Program-made: the position numbers and the translations under genes | DNA from: Agrococcus sp. Marseille-P2731 | Lineage (GTDB): Bacteria > Actinomycetota > Actinomycetes > Actinomycetales > Microbacteriaceae | NCBI RefSeq assembly: GCF_900117395.1 | Contig: NZ_FPEG01000001.1 | Location: 124,001 to 188,000, forward strand | Direction of reading: 5' to 3' | Length of the DNA stretch: 64,000 bases | In this document: piece after piece, positions 37,516 through 46,195 of the stretch | Position numbering within the stretch: the stretch's first letter is position 1 | How the letters are laid out: every line of letters begins with the position of its first letter | Notes under the pieces: model-generated | The model's database searches: none | Told to the model about the DNA's origin: nothing | What the model saw: only the letters and a program-made list of their open reading frames with translations

Positions 37516-38505
37516 TCAGCGAGCGTCCTCGTCGTAACCGCTGTAGAAGTGGGCGCCGTCGAAGCCGGGCACCGCGTCCTTGAGGGACAGGCCGAGCTCG
37601 ACGAGCTTGTCCTTGACCTCGTCGACCGACTTCTGGCCGAAGTTGCGGATGTTCATCAGCTGCGTCTCGCTCAGCGCCACCAGCTCGGACACCGTGTTGA
37701 TGCCCTCGCGCTTGAGGCAGTTGTACGAGCGCACGGACAGGTCGAGCTCCTCGATCGGGGTCGCGAGCTCGCCGGAGCCGATGGCCTCGGCCGGAGCCTG
37801 ACCAATCTCGATGCCCTCGGCCTCGGCGTTCAGGTCGCGCGTCAGGCCGAACAGCTCGACGAGCGTGCGGCCGGCCGAAGCGATGGCGTCGCGCGGCGTG
37901 ATCGACGGCTTCGCCTCCACGTCGACGACGAGCGAGTCGAAGTCGGTCCGCTCACCGGCACGCGTCGCCTCGACGCGGTAGGTGACCTTGAGCACGGGCG
38001 AGTAGATCGAGTCGATCGGGATGACGCCGGCCTCGGCGAACTCGTCGCGGTTCTGCGCTGCAGAGACGTAGCCGCGGCCGCGCTCGATCGTGAGCTCCAG
38101 CTGCAGCTTCGCCGAGTCGTTCAGCGTCGCGAGCACGAGCTCGGGGTTGTGGAGCTCGACACCGGCCGGAGCCGTGATGTCGGCGGCCGTCACCGTGCCC
38201 GCGCCCTGGCGCGAGAGGTAGGCGACGACGGGCTCGTCGTGCTCGGACGAGACGACGAGGCGCTTGATGTTCAGGATGATCTCGGTGACGTCCTCCTTGA
38301 CACCGGCGATCGTCGAGAACTCGTGGAGCACGCCGTCCAGGCGGATGCTGGTGACAGCAGCGCCGGGGATCGACGAGAGGAGGGTGCGGCGGAGCGAGTT
38401 GCCGAGGGTGTAGCCGAAGCCAGGCTCGAGCGGCTCGATCGTGAACCGCGAGCGGTGCTCGGAGACGATCTCCTCGGTGACAGTGGGGCGCTGGGCGATC
38501 AGCAC
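37516..38505 (-). CDS. rpoA: DNA-directed RNA polymerase subunit alpha
   Basis: 329 residues from GTG 38505 with AGGAA 7 nt upstream. The N-terminal dimerisation domain has [30 protein letters not shown]. The C-terminal domain (about 250-312) that binds UP elements and activators has [19 protein letters not shown] and the helix-hairpin [16 protein letters not shown]. The terminal [13 protein letters not shown] tail is short. Between it and rpsK is a 12-bp hairpin. Confidence 0.98.
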   Translation of the reverse strand: MLIAQRPTVTEEIVSEHRSRFTIEPLEPGFGYTLGNSLRRTLLSSIPGAAVTSIRLDGVLHEFSTIAGVKEDVTEIILNIKRLVVSSEHDEPVVAYLSRQGAGTVTAADITAPAGVELHNPELVLATLNDSAKLQLELTIERGRGYVSAAQNRDEFAEAGVIPIDSIYSPVLKVTYRVEATRAGERTDFDSLVVDVEAKPSITPRDAIASAGRTLVELFGLTRDLNAEAEGIEIGQAPAEAIGSGELATPIEELDLSVRSYNCLKREGINTVSELVALSETQLMNIRNFGQKSVDEVKDKLVELGLSLKDAVPGFDGAHFYSGYDEDAR

Positions 38506-38523
38506 GTGTCGGTTCCTTTCGGT

Positions 38524-38595
38524 CGCGAGTCCGCTATATGACTCGCGTGTTCAATGACGGCGGATGGCCGGGCAGGGGTGAGCCCCCTGCCCGGC
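38524..38595 (-). promoter_or_regulatory. Inverted repeat and terminator-like hairpin between rpsK and rpoA
   Basis: A 12-bp stem GCCGGGCAGGGG (38567-38578) / CCCCTGCCCGGC (38584-38595) follows the rpsK stop. A second inverted repeat CGCGAGT-N10-ACTCGCG (38524-38547) lies just before the rpoA leader and encloses an AT-rich TATAG stretch. Together they could attenuate ribosomal readthrough and set rpoA output separately; this is inference. Confidence 0.5.
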
Positions 38596-38603
38596 GGGAA
38601 CGA

Positions 38604-39002
38604 CTAGTTGCGGCGCGGCTTCGGCGGGCGAACGCCGTTGTGGGCCTGCGGCGTCACGTCGTGGATCGCGCCGATCTCGAGGCCAGCGGCCTGGAGCGAG
38701 CGGATCGCCGTCTCACGGCCCGAGCCTGCGCCCTTGACGAAGACGTCGACCTTCTTCATGCCGTGGTCCTGCGCCTGGCGAGCGGCCGACTCGGCGGCGA
38801 GCTGAGCGGCATACGGGGTCGACTTGCGCGAGCCCTTCATGCCGACGCCGCCACCCGAGACCTGCGAGACGACGGCCCCGGTGGTGTCGGTGATCGAGAC
38901 GATCGTGTTGTTGAACGTCGACTTGATGTGGGCGTGGCCCACGGCGATGTTCTTCTTGTCCTTCTTGCGCGGCTTGCGGACCGCGGACTTGGGAGCTGCC
39001 AT
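38604..39002 (-). CDS. rpsK: 30S ribosomal protein S11
   Basis: 132 residues. [25 protein letters not shown], the [25 protein letters not shown] block and the end [18 protein letters not shown] are textbook S11. Sits on the platform of the 30S subunit beside S7/S18. 22 bp after rpsM. Confidence 0.98.
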   Translation of the reverse strand: MAAPKSAVRKPRKKDKKNIAVGHAHIKSTFNNTIVSITDTTGAVVSQVSGGGVGMKGSRKSTPYAAQLAAESAARQAQDHGMKKVDVFVKGAGSGRETAIRSLQAAGLEIGAIHDVTPQAHNGVRPPKPRRN

Positions 39003-39024
39003 GTTGTTCTACCCTCCACGCGGC

Positions 39025-39402
39025 CTAGCGGCCGGCCTTCTTCTTGCCGGCGACCGTCTGCTTCTTGCCCTTGCGGGTGCGCGCGTTCGTCTTGGTGCGC
39101 TGGCCGCGGACGGGGAGGCCGCGGCGGTGGCGGATGCCCTCGTACGAGCCGATCTCGACCTTGCGACGGATGTCGGCGGTCACCTCGCGGCGGAGGTCGC
39201 CCTCCACCTTGAACGTGCCCTCGATGTGGTCGCGGAGCGTGACGAGCTGCTCGTCCGTGAGGTCCTTGACGCGAGTGTTGCGGTCGATGCCGGTGGCCTC
39301 GAGCGTCTGGATCGACCGGGTGCGGCCGACGCCGAAGATGTACGTCAGTGCGATCTCCACGCGCTTCTCGCGCGGGATGTCGACACCTGCGATGCGTGCC
39401 AT
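39025..39402 (-). CDS. rpsM: 30S ribosomal protein S13
   Basis: 125 residues. [20 protein letters not shown] opening, the [17 protein letters not shown] motif and [22 protein letters not shown] near the end, with a Lys/Arg tail reaching the P-site tRNA. The leader carries TAAGGAG upstream of ATG 39402. Confidence 0.98.
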   Translation of the reverse strand: MARIAGVDIPREKRVEIALTYIFGVGRTRSIQTLEATGIDRNTRVKDLTDEQLVTLRDHIEGTFKVEGDLRREVTADIRRKVEIGSYEGIRHRRGLPVRGQRTKTNARTRKGKKQTVAGKKKAGR

Positions 39403-39551
39403 CGTGTGTCTCCTAAGGAGTGGATGAGAGGTATGGAGCAGCGGAGGTGCCTGGGCCTCTCCCCAAGGTGTCGCCCTCTTCCGAGGACTCTGACCGCTGC
39501 TGTGTGCTGTTGTTCAGTTGTGTCCCGCGCCGGTGGCGCGAGCGCCGGGCG

Positions 39552-39665
39552 TCAGCCCTGGCGCTGCTTGTGGCGGGGGTTCTCGCAGATGACCATCACG
39601 CGACCGTGCCGGCGGATCACCTTGCACTTGTCGCAGATCCTCTTGACGCTGGGGTTGACCTTCAT
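39552..39665 (-). CDS. rpmJ: 50S ribosomal protein L36
   Basis: 37 residues, [20 protein letters not shown] followed by [17 protein letters not shown]. The zinc-binding Cys/Cys/Cys/His set (C11, C14, C27, H32) is intact, so this is the C+ form. Too short for most gene finders at this setting. It lies between infA and rpsM, its conserved place. Confidence 0.97.
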   Translation of the reverse strand: MKVNPSVKRICDKCKVIRRHGRVMVICENPRHKQRQG

Positions 39666-39728
39666 GTTCTCTTCCTCGCTGGCCTCGTGCTCGCGCGGCG
39701 CGCGAGCCGTTCCTTGTCCAGCAGCCGG

Positions 39729-39950
39729 TTACTTGTAGCGGTAGACGATGCGTCCGCGACTGAGGTCGTAGGGGCTGAGCTCCACGATCACTCGGTCCTC
39801 CTGGAGGATGCGGATGTAGTTCTGCCGCATCTTGCCGGAGATGTGCGCGAGCACAACGTGTCCGTTCGAGAGCTCGACGCGGAACATCGCATTGGGGAGC
39901 GCCTCGATCACCGTGCCTTCGATCTCGATGACGCCGTCTTTTTTGGCCAT
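39729..39950 (-). CDS. infA: Translation initiation factor IF-1
   Basis: 73 residues from ATG 39950 ([20 protein letters not shown]); the in-frame upstream start at 40019 is spurious. The OB-fold motifs [20 protein letters not shown] and [23 protein letters not shown] are exact for the family. It blocks the A site during initiation. First gene of its operon, with its own promoter at 40026-40055. Confidence 0.98.
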   Translation of the reverse strand: MAKKDGVIEIEGTVIEALPNAMFRVELSNGHVVLAHISGKMRQNYIRILQEDRVIVELSPYDLSRGRIVYRYK

Positions 39951-40025
39951 AGCCTTCTTCTGCAAGTTTCTCGGTTGCCGGTCATGCGAGTGACGTGCGC
40001 AGAGGGCGCACGACACCAACGGTCA

Positions 40026-40055
40026 ACTCTACGCGTATCCGGCGCTGACGTGCAA
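40026..40055 (-). promoter_or_regulatory. infA promoter
   Basis: Minus strand TTGCAC (complement of 40050-40055), an 18-bp spacer and TAGAGT (complement of 40026-40031). This gives a leader of about 70 nt and makes infA-rplQ independent of the mannitol genes upstream. Confidence 0.6.
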
Positions 40056-40077
40056 GCCGGGCGTGTCGAGGCGTCGC

Positions 40078-40980
40078 TCAGCCGGTCGAGCGCTGCACGA
40101 CGATGCTCCCCCAGAGCATCGCGCGATCGCGCCGCGCGCGCTTCGCCGCGTCGTCATCCATCGTGGTCGCGAAGGAGCGCGCGATCACCGGCCCGCCCGG
40201 CACGACGGCACGCAGCGCCGCCTTCCGGAGGTCTCGCACCCAGCGCTCGTCGGCGCCGTCGATGACGTTCGAGAGCGTCACGGCGTCGTAGGCGCCGTGA
40301 CCGACGCGCTCGAGGTGCTCGAGCAGCGGCTCCTCGATCCAGGTGATCGCGTCGGGCGACACCCTGGGCGGCTGGTGCCCCGGCATCTCCTCGCCGAGCA
40401 GCAGCCTCCAGGCGAAGGGGTTCTCCTTCGGCGCGTGCTTGCGCAGCGCTCGGGCGATCCGCCCTCGGATCGCCTCGTCGAAGTGCGGCGGGATCGGCGT
40501 GGCGAAGTCGCGCAGGACGAGCGCCGAGAGCGTGCCCGCCGGCCCGAGCATCGTCTTGAGGATCGACGCGAGGGTGCGGTTGTCGAGCCTCGTCTTCCAC
40601 GCCTCCGCCGCCTTGAGCGGATCGCCCTCCTGCAGGAACTGACGCATCCGCCGCCGCGCCCAGGCCGGGCTCGCCGCCTTGATCATGCCGCGTCCGAGGT
40701 CGATGAGGCGCTCGGCGGCGCCCGGCTCGAAGTCCGCGCCCGCGACGCGGCGCCGCGCGTACTGCAGCTGATGGTGGTTGGAGCCGATCGCCGTCACCCG
40801 GTGGCCGGCGTCGGCGAGGGCTGCCGCCAGCTCGCCTGCGCCGCCGGAGACGAGCACCCGGCTGGCTGGCGCGAGCTCCTCCAGCTCGATGCGGGGGTCC
40901 GACCAGTCCCAGCCGTGCAGCAGTCGCTGCCGGGGGCGCGCGCTCGAGCGCCCCCGGCTCCGAGTGCCGCGGCTCAGCAC
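40078..40980 (-). CDS. DUF3419/BtaA-like SAM-dependent transferase
   Basis: 300 residues from GTG 40980, 6 bp after the mtlD stop. A Rossmann-like beginning LVSGGAGELAAALADAGHRVTAIGSN is followed by a long helical insert (residues ~85-190). Near the C-terminus YDAVTLSNVIDGADERWV and AVVPGGPVIARSF resemble the SAM:diacylglycerol 3-amino-3-carboxypropyl transferase (BtaA/DUF3419) family, though the match is loose. An alternative is an ordinary class I methyltransferase. An 11-bp GC hairpin within codons 14-25 lies inside the frame and is not taken as a terminator. Last gene of the mannitol operon; its link to mannitol is unexplained. Confidence 0.55.
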   Translation of the reverse strand: MLSRGTRSRGRSSARPRQRLLHGWDWSDPRIELEELAPASRVLVSGGAGELAAALADAGHRVTAIGSNHHQLQYARRRVAGADFEPGAAERLIDLGRGMIKAASPAWARRRMRQFLQEGDPLKAAEAWKTRLDNRTLASILKTMLGPAGTLSALVLRDFATPIPPHFDEAIRGRIARALRKHAPKENPFAWRLLLGEEMPGHQPPRVSPDAITWIEEPLLEHLERVGHGAYDAVTLSNVIDGADERWVRDLRKAALRAVVPGGPVIARSFATTMDDDAAKRARRDRAMLWGSIVVQRSTG

Positions 40981-40986
40981 GCTCGG

Positions 40987-42105
40987 CTAGCCCTTGGCGG
41001 CGGCGACGAGCGCCGTCAGCTCGTCGTGCAGCGCGCCCGGCTCCACGCCGCTCACCTGCTCGACGAACGCGCCCGGCTCGAGCTCGGCGAGCAGCCGCTG
41101 CAGCTCGAGGGCCTGCTCGTCGTCGGCGGCATCGAAGCGCAGCGCGGCGGCGTAGGCGGCGACGAGACCGTCGGCGCGCTCCCCGCGCTCGAACAGCTCG
41201 ACGGCCGGCTGCACGAACCGCTCGTTGCGCGAGAGCTTGCGCAGGGGCTGCCGCCCGATGCGCTCGCAGGTGTCGGGCAGTGCCGGGTTCTCGAAGCGCT
41301 CGATCGCGCGCGCCACGTAGGCGGCATGCTCGGCGGCGTCGAAGCCGAACTTCGCCAGCAGCAGCCGGCTGGTGTCGGCGAGCGCTGCCTCGACGGCGGC
41401 GCGGATCTCTGGCTCCTGCAGCGCTTCGGCGATCGTCGGGACACCGGCGTTCCAGCCGGCGTATGCGGTCGTCGCGTGACCGGTGTTGACGGTGAAGAGC
41501 TTGCGCTCGATGAAGGGGGCGAGGTCGTCGACGAAGTGCGCGTCCGGGATCGTCGGCGCCGCGCCGGCGAACGGCGTGCGGTCGATGGACCACTCGAAGA
41601 AGTCCTCCACGACGACGTCGAGACCGGCGGGGTCCTGCGGCGGGATGATGCGGTCGACCGCGGTGTTGGCGAACACCGCGCGCTCCGCCAGCTCCGGCGC
41701 TCCTTCGAGCACCCAGTCCCGCAGGGTGTCCGTCGCGCCGATCGCGTTCTCGCACGCCATGACCGCGACCGGGTCGCCCGTGCGCTGCGCGAGCCCCGCT
41801 CGGATGACCGGCGCGATGAAGCGCATGACCGTGGGGCCGACGGCGCACGTGACGACGTCGGCCTCAGCCACGGCTCGCGCGGCGCCCTCCGGATCGGCGC
41901 TGGAGTCGATGCCGGTGAAGCCCGTGACCGTGTGCACGGTCGCATCCGGCCCGACCTCGCGCACCTGGTACGCATCCGCCGTCTGCAGCATCTCGATCAG
42001 CGCTGCGTTGACGTCGACGAAGGTGACCTCGTAGCCGGCGCGGTGCAGGATCAGCCCGACGAAGCCGCGGCCGATGTTGCCCGCGCCGAAGTGGACGGCC
42101 CGCAT
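40987..42105 (-). CDS. mtlD: Mannitol-1-phosphate 5-dehydrogenase
   Basis: 372 residues. Oxidises mannitol 1-phosphate, the product of the PTS, to fructose 6-phosphate with NAD+. N-terminal MRAVHFGAGNIGRGFVGLIL is the NAD-binding signature. FTVNTGHATTAYAGWNAGV holds the polyol-dehydrogenase catalytic motif region. GTG 42108 is an alternative start one codon upstream; ATG 42105 gives a 1-bp TGATG overlap with mtlF. Confidence 0.95.
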   Translation of the reverse strand: MRAVHFGAGNIGRGFVGLILHRAGYEVTFVDVNAALIEMLQTADAYQVREVGPDATVHTVTGFTGIDSSADPEGAARAVAEADVVTCAVGPTVMRFIAPVIRAGLAQRTGDPVAVMACENAIGATDTLRDWVLEGAPELAERAVFANTAVDRIIPPQDPAGLDVVVEDFFEWSIDRTPFAGAAPTIPDAHFVDDLAPFIERKLFTVNTGHATTAYAGWNAGVPTIAEALQEPEIRAAVEAALADTSRLLLAKFGFDAAEHAAYVARAIERFENPALPDTCERIGRQPLRKLSRNERFVQPAVELFERGERADGLVAAYAAALRFDAADDEQALELQRLLAELEPGAFVEQVSGVEPGALHDELTALVAAAKG

Positions 42106-42536
42106 CACTCGTTGACGTCGCCGAGCAGCTCGAGGATCGCTGCGGGATCGGCCGCCTGCTCGAGCTTCGCCACCTCGTCCTCGTCGGCGAACACGATCGC
42201 GATCTTGGACAGGATCTCTAGGTGGCCGCCGTCCTTGCCTGCGATGCCGATCACGAACTTCACCGGGTTGCCGTCCCAGTCGATCGGCGTCTCGTAGCGA
42301 GCGACGGACAGCGCCGAGTCGAGGATGGAGTCCTTCGACTCGTTCGTGCCGTGCGGGATGGCGAGCAGGTTGCCCATGTACGTGGACACGCTCTGCTCGC
42401 GCTCGCGCATGGCGTCCGCGTACTCCGGGGTCACGGCGCCCGCGGCGACGAGCATGTCGGCCGCCTCCTGGATCGCCTCGTCCTTCGTCGAGGCCTTCGG
42501 GGTCGTGGTGATCTGCTCGAGGGTGAGGACGGCCAT
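42105..42536 (-). CDS. mtlF: Mannitol-specific PTS enzyme IIA
   Basis: 143 residues. Accepts phosphate from HPr on the active histidine (His62 in LAIPHGTNESK) and passes it to the IIB domain of MtlA. STYMGNLLAIPHG and VKFVIGIAGKDGGHLEILSKIA are IIA-Mtl/Fru signatures. 7 bp after mtlA and overlapping mtlD by 1 bp. The separate IIA is typical for Gram-positive bacteria. Confidence 0.95.
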   Translation of the reverse strand: MAVLTLEQITTTPKASTKDEAIQEAADMLVAAGAVTPEYADAMREREQSVSTYMGNLLAIPHGTNESKDSILDSALSVARYETPIDWDGNPVKFVIGIAGKDGGHLEILSKIAIVFADEDEVAKLEQAADPAAILELLGDVNE

Positions 42537-42543
42537 GGTGCTC

Positions 42544-44121
42544 CTATTCGCTCTGGTTCGACTCGCCGACGAGCTTGACGACGTCGTCGTACTTCGGGCT
42601 GTTCATGAAGTTGTCGACCGACACGTGGGTGGCGTGGTCGTTGCGCTGACGAGCGCGGGCGGTGAGGTCCTGGTGCGTGACGATCAGGTCTTCCGTGCCG
42701 TCGAGGTTCGCGATCGAGACGTTCGTCACGTCGACGCCCTCGATGCCCGCCTTCTTGATCTTGCTGCGCAGCACGCTCGCGCCCATCGCGCTCGAGCCCA
42801 TGCCTGCGTCGCACGCGAAGACGATCCTGCGGATCGGCTCGGCCGCGACCGCGGGCTCGTTCGTCTCGACCGCCGTGGCTGCCGCCGCGCCGCCGGCGGC
42901 AGCGCCACCCGCCGCGAGGTTCGAGAGGTGCTCGGACTTCCGGCCCTTCGCCGCCTCGGTCTTGGCGATGGCCGCCGAGAGGTCACCGGCGCCCTCGCGC
43001 TCGAGGTCCCGCTTGCGCGAGGCGCGCAGGATGACGGCCGCGACCGCGAAGGTGACGGCCGTCGCGATGACGACCGAGAGCAGCACGCCGACGAGGTTGC
43101 CGCCGCCGACCAGCGCTGCCTGGACGCCGACCGCGAAGATGCTGCCAGGGGCGGCCGGGCCCGCGAGGCCCGTGCCGAGCAGCATGTTCGTCGCGACGCC
43201 CGAGGCGCCGCCGAGCACGAGCGCGATGATGAGCGTCGGCTTCATCAGCGCGTAGGGGAAGTAGACCTCGTGGATGCCGCCCGCGAACGAGATGATCGCG
43301 GCGCCCGGTGCGGTCGCCCTCGCTGCTCCGACGCCGAAGACGGCGAAGGCGAGCAGCAGCCCCAGGCCCGGGCCGGGGTTCGCCTCGAGCAGGAACAGGA
43401 TCGACTTGCCGTCGGTGGCGACGTCGGTCGTGCCCAGTGGCGTGAGGACGCCGTGGTTGATGGCGTTGTTGAGGAAGAAGACCTTCGCGGGCTCGATCAG
43501 CAGGGACGCGATCGGCAGCAGGCCCGTCTCGACCAGCCAGCCGACTGCCCCGCCGACGACCGTCATGATCCAGTTGACGACCGGAGCGACGACGTAGAAG
43601 CCGAACAGGCCCATGAGGAACGCCACGATGCCGGCCGAGAACATGTTGACGAGCATCTCGAAGCCGGCCTTGACCTTGCCGTCCCACAGCTTGTCGAGCT
43701 GCTTCATGACCCAGGCCGACAGCGGGCCGAGGATCATCGCGCCGATGAACATGTGGACCTGGCCGAGCTCCGCGGCACCCTCAGCGGGCGGGTTGGCCTC
43801 GTTGAAGGCGGCGATGAGCAGGTCGGAGCCCGCGATCGCGCCCATGACGGCGAACGCGCCGACAACGGCGCCTCGCGTGTCGTACACCATCCGGCCACCG
43901 GTGCCGGCGATCAGGATCGGCAGCAGGTAATGGATCGTCGGGCCGACGATGGAGGCGAGGTCGGCGTTCGGGAACGGACCGACATCGATGAAGAGCGCCG
44001 TGATGATGCCCCAGGCGATCAGCGCGGGGATGTTGGGCATGATCATGCCAGAGAGGAACGTGCCGAACTTCTGGATGGCGACGCGAGCGCCACCCGAGGT
44101 CGGTGCTGCCGTGGTGGTCAT
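42544..44121 (-). CDS. mtlA: Mannitol-specific PTS enzyme IICB
   Basis: 525 residues from ATG 44121 (GGAG upstream). IIC domain (about 10-345) with MIMPNIPALIAWGIITALFI, the NNAINHGVLTPLG loop with the conserved NHG, and SFAGGIHEVYFPY. An Ala/Gly linker follows, and the IIB domain has its phospho-cysteine at about 437 in FACDAGMGSSAMGA. Transports and phosphorylates mannitol. No mtlR regulator or enzyme I gene is in the window. Confidence 0.96.
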   Translation of the reverse strand: MTTTAAPTSGGARVAIQKFGTFLSGMIMPNIPALIAWGIITALFIDVGPFPNADLASIVGPTIHYLLPILIAGTGGRMVYDTRGAVVGAFAVMGAIAGSDLLIAAFNEANPPAEGAAELGQVHMFIGAMILGPLSAWVMKQLDKLWDGKVKAGFEMLVNMFSAGIVAFLMGLFGFYVVAPVVNWIMTVVGGAVGWLVETGLLPIASLLIEPAKVFFLNNAINHGVLTPLGTTDVATDGKSILFLLEANPGPGLGLLLAFAVFGVGAARATAPGAAIISFAGGIHEVYFPYALMKPTLIIALVLGGASGVATNMLLGTGLAGPAAPGSIFAVGVQAALVGGGNLVGVLLSVVIATAVTFAVAAVILRASRKRDLEREGAGDLSAAIAKTEAAKGRKSEHLSNLAAGGAAAGGAAAATAVETNEPAVAAEPIRRIVFACDAGMGSSAMGASVLRSKIKKAGIEGVDVTNVSIANLDGTEDLIVTHQDLTARARQRNDHATHVSVDNFMNSPKYDDVVKLVGESNQSE

Positions 44122-44167
44122 CGATGACTCCGTGCTGGGTGGGTGATGCGGGGTGATGCCGAGGTGG

Positions 44168-44422
44168 TCAGGCGTCGTGGTCGGTCGCGAGCAGCTGCTC
44201 GAGCTCGTCGAGCGCCGACTCGTCGTCGGAGTCGATCGTGACCGTGTCGCCCTTGCTGACGCCCAGCGAGATGACCGAGAGGATGCTGGCCGCGTTGACC
44301 TGCTTCTCGCCCTTCGTGATCGTGACGGGGCTGCCGGCCTTCGCCGCCGCCTGCGCGAACAGCGAAGCAGGGCGTGCGTGCAGGCCGTTGGCAGACTCGA
44401 CGGTGACGGTGCGCTCAGCCAT
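44168..44422 (-). CDS. ptsH: Phosphocarrier protein HPr
   Basis: 84 residues. Active-site His15 in NGLHARPAS and a serine at the regulatory position 46 (VNAASILSV). SLGVSKGDTVTI and the acidic C-terminal helix complete the fold. Carries phosphate from enzyme I (not in the window) to MtlF. First gene of ptsH-mtlA-mtlF-mtlD. Confidence 0.95.
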   Translation of the reverse strand: MAERTVTVESANGLHARPASLFAQAAAKAGSPVTITKGEKQVNAASILSVISLGVSKGDTVTIDSDDESALDELEQLLATDHDA

Positions 44423-44501
44423 GGTGCTCCTTCGAAGATCAGGGCCGGGCGGCCCGTAGTGCGAGTCACGCTACCACCGGCGGGGGTGCGATCCGGTCAA
44501 C

Positions 44502-45308
44502 TCAGCGCGGCTGAGCAGCGCGCATCCGGAGCCCCGCCGCGAGCGCCGCCGCGAGCGTGCAGATGGCGATGGTCGCGACGGCGATCGCCAGGGCCTGCGC
44601 GGAGATCGGCAGCAGCAGCGCCCCGCCTCCGGCACCCGCCTCGCCGACCGCTCGCAGCGCCTGCCCCGGCAGCGCCCAGCGCGCTGGATCGAGCTGCAGC
44701 TGCGCCAGGAGCCCGGCGAGCGCCGGCTCGACAACGACGGGCATGCCCACGCCGACAGCGATCGTCAACAGGGGTGAGCGCGTGGCGTGCGCGAGGCACA
44801 GCATCCACAGGCCCCAGATCGCCGTCACGACGACGTGCGCGCTCGCCGCCAGCGCGAACGAGCCTGGGTCGAAGCCTGCGAGCGCTCCCGCGCTCACCGC
44901 GGCGACGGTGGCCGCGAGCAGGCCGAGGAGGACGCTCGCCCCGAGCATCGGCACCCCGCCCGCCAGCGCTCGCGGCAGCGCGCGCGGCTCGCTCAGCACC
45001 GGCTGCAGCCACCCGCCATCGCGATACGGGCCGGCGATCGCGACCGCGGCGAGCAGCGCCACCGCGATCGGTGTGGCTGCGCCCCTCGAGATGCTCATGG
45101 TCGAGAGCTCGAGCGGTTCGACGCCGGAGAGCTGCGTGGCGATGCCGCCGCTCGTGATGCCCCCTGCCAGCGAGCCGACGACGGCGAACACCAGGACCCA
45201 GCCCTGCCGTCGCCCCCGCAGCAGGCCGCGCAGCTCGGCCGTCATGCTCGCGCGCATCCTGCGCCACCTCGGCCTCCCAGCCCGGCCGTCGTGCGAGCCC
45301 GCGCTCAC
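44502..45308 (-). CDS. ABC transporter permease of the bacteriocin cluster
   Basis: 268 residues from GTG 45308, which overlaps the stop of the ATPase gene before it (GTGA); ATG 45258 is a shorter alternative. After a basic N-terminus come about six membrane helices, including GWVLVFAVVGSLAGGITSG, VALLAAVAIAGPYRDGG, GASVLLGLLAATVAAVSAG and AQALAIAVATIAICTLAAAL. The layout is that of an ABC-2-type subunit. With the adjacent ATPase it probably exports the peptide or removes it from the membrane as immunity, like the second ABC system (EFGH) of AS-48. Last gene of the operon. Confidence 0.75.
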   Translation of the reverse strand: MSAGSHDGRAGRPRWRRMRASMTAELRGLLRGRRQGWVLVFAVVGSLAGGITSGGIATQLSGVEPLELSTMSISRGAATPIAVALLAAVAIAGPYRDGGWLQPVLSEPRALPRALAGGVPMLGASVLLGLLAATVAAVSAGALAGFDPGSFALAASAHVVVTAIWGLWMLCLAHATRSPLLTIAVGVGMPVVVEPALAGLLAQLQLDPARWALPGQALRAVGEAGAGGGALLLPISAQALAIAVATIAICTLAAALAAGLRMRAAQPR

Positions 45309-46195
45309 GGCGCCGCCTCGATCGCCGTCGCGAACGCCGCGCTCAGCGTCGTGCGCCTGGGAGTGAGCTCGGTGACCAGCACTGCGGCGTCGGACGCCAC
45401 CCTCGCGATCTGCTCGGGTGTCAGCGCCCGGACGGCGACGGCTCCTGATGCGCGCGACCGGACCGTCGCGCCAGCGGCGCGCAGCGCATCCGCGAGCCGG
45501 GCTTGATCGAGCGAGCGGACGATCGTGACCTCCGCGGCGCCCGCTCGCAGGAACGGCTCGGCCGCCCCGGCATACCGCACCCTGCCCTCGTGCAGGCACA
45601 CCACACGATCGAGCAGGGGCTCGATCTCGTCGAGTGCATGGGCAGACAGCAGCACCGCGCCGCCGTCGTCGGCATGCGCGCGCAGCAGCTCGGCCAACCA
45701 TCGCCTGCCCTCGGGATCGAGCCCGTCGAAGGGCTCGTCGAGCACCAGGATGCCGGGGCTCGCCACGAGTGCTCCGGCGATCGCGAGCCTTCGTCGCATG
45801 CCGAGCGAGTAGGCGCGCACCGGCTGGGACACCGCGGTGAGGCCGACGCTCTGGAGCACGCTCGCTGCTGCGGTCGCGTCAGCACCCGCGCGGAGCGCGA
45901 GCGTGCGGATGTGCTGCTGCGCGGTCACCCACGGGGCCGCCCCGAGCGAGTCGGGGCAGAACCCGACGGTGCGCAGAGGCTCGTCGAGCTCTGCGTACGG
46001 GACGCCCGCCATCCGCGTGCGTCCTCCACCGCGCTCGAGGCCGAGCATGCATCGGATCGTCGTGGTCTTGCCAGAGCCGTTCACACCGATGAAGCCCGTC
46101 ACCGCGCCCCAGGGTGCGTGGAACGACACCTCGTCGAGGACGACGCGATGGTCGTAGCGCATGCTGAGCTCCTCCACCTCTATCGCCGGTCTCAC
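45305..46195 (-). CDS. ABC transporter ATPase of the bacteriocin cluster
   Basis: 296 residues from GTG 46195 with GGAGGG 6 nt upstream and GTGA overlap with the gene before. Walker A GVNGSGKT at 37-44, signature YSLGMRRRLAIAGALV, Walker B ILVLDEPFDGLDPEGR and switch LLSAHALDEIEP are complete, so it should hydrolyse ATP. It belongs to the CcmA/bacitracin-resistance type with a ~70-residue C-terminal domain. Pairs with the permease that follows. Role in export or self-protection is inferred from context. Confidence 0.9.
   Translation of the reverse strand: MRPAIEVEELSMRYDHRVVLDEVSFHAPWGAVTGFIGVNGSGKTTTIRCMLGLERGGGRTRMAGVPYAELDEPLRTVGFCPDSLGAAPWVTAQQHIRTLALRAGADATAAASVLQSVGLTAVSQPVRAYSLGMRRRLAIAGALVASPGILVLDEPFDGLDPEGRRWLAELLRAHADDGGAVLLSAHALDEIEPLLDRVVCLHEGRVRYAGAAEPFLRAGAAEVTIVRSLDQARLADALRAAGATVRSRASGAVAVRALTPEQIARVASDAAVLVTELTPRRTTLSAAFATAIEAAP

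Noticed and set aside
40927..40960. Terminator after mtlD (strong GCCGGGGGCGC hairpin)
   Set aside because: It lies inside the first codons of the DUF3419-like gene, whose only plausible start is upstream of it, and there is no U run.
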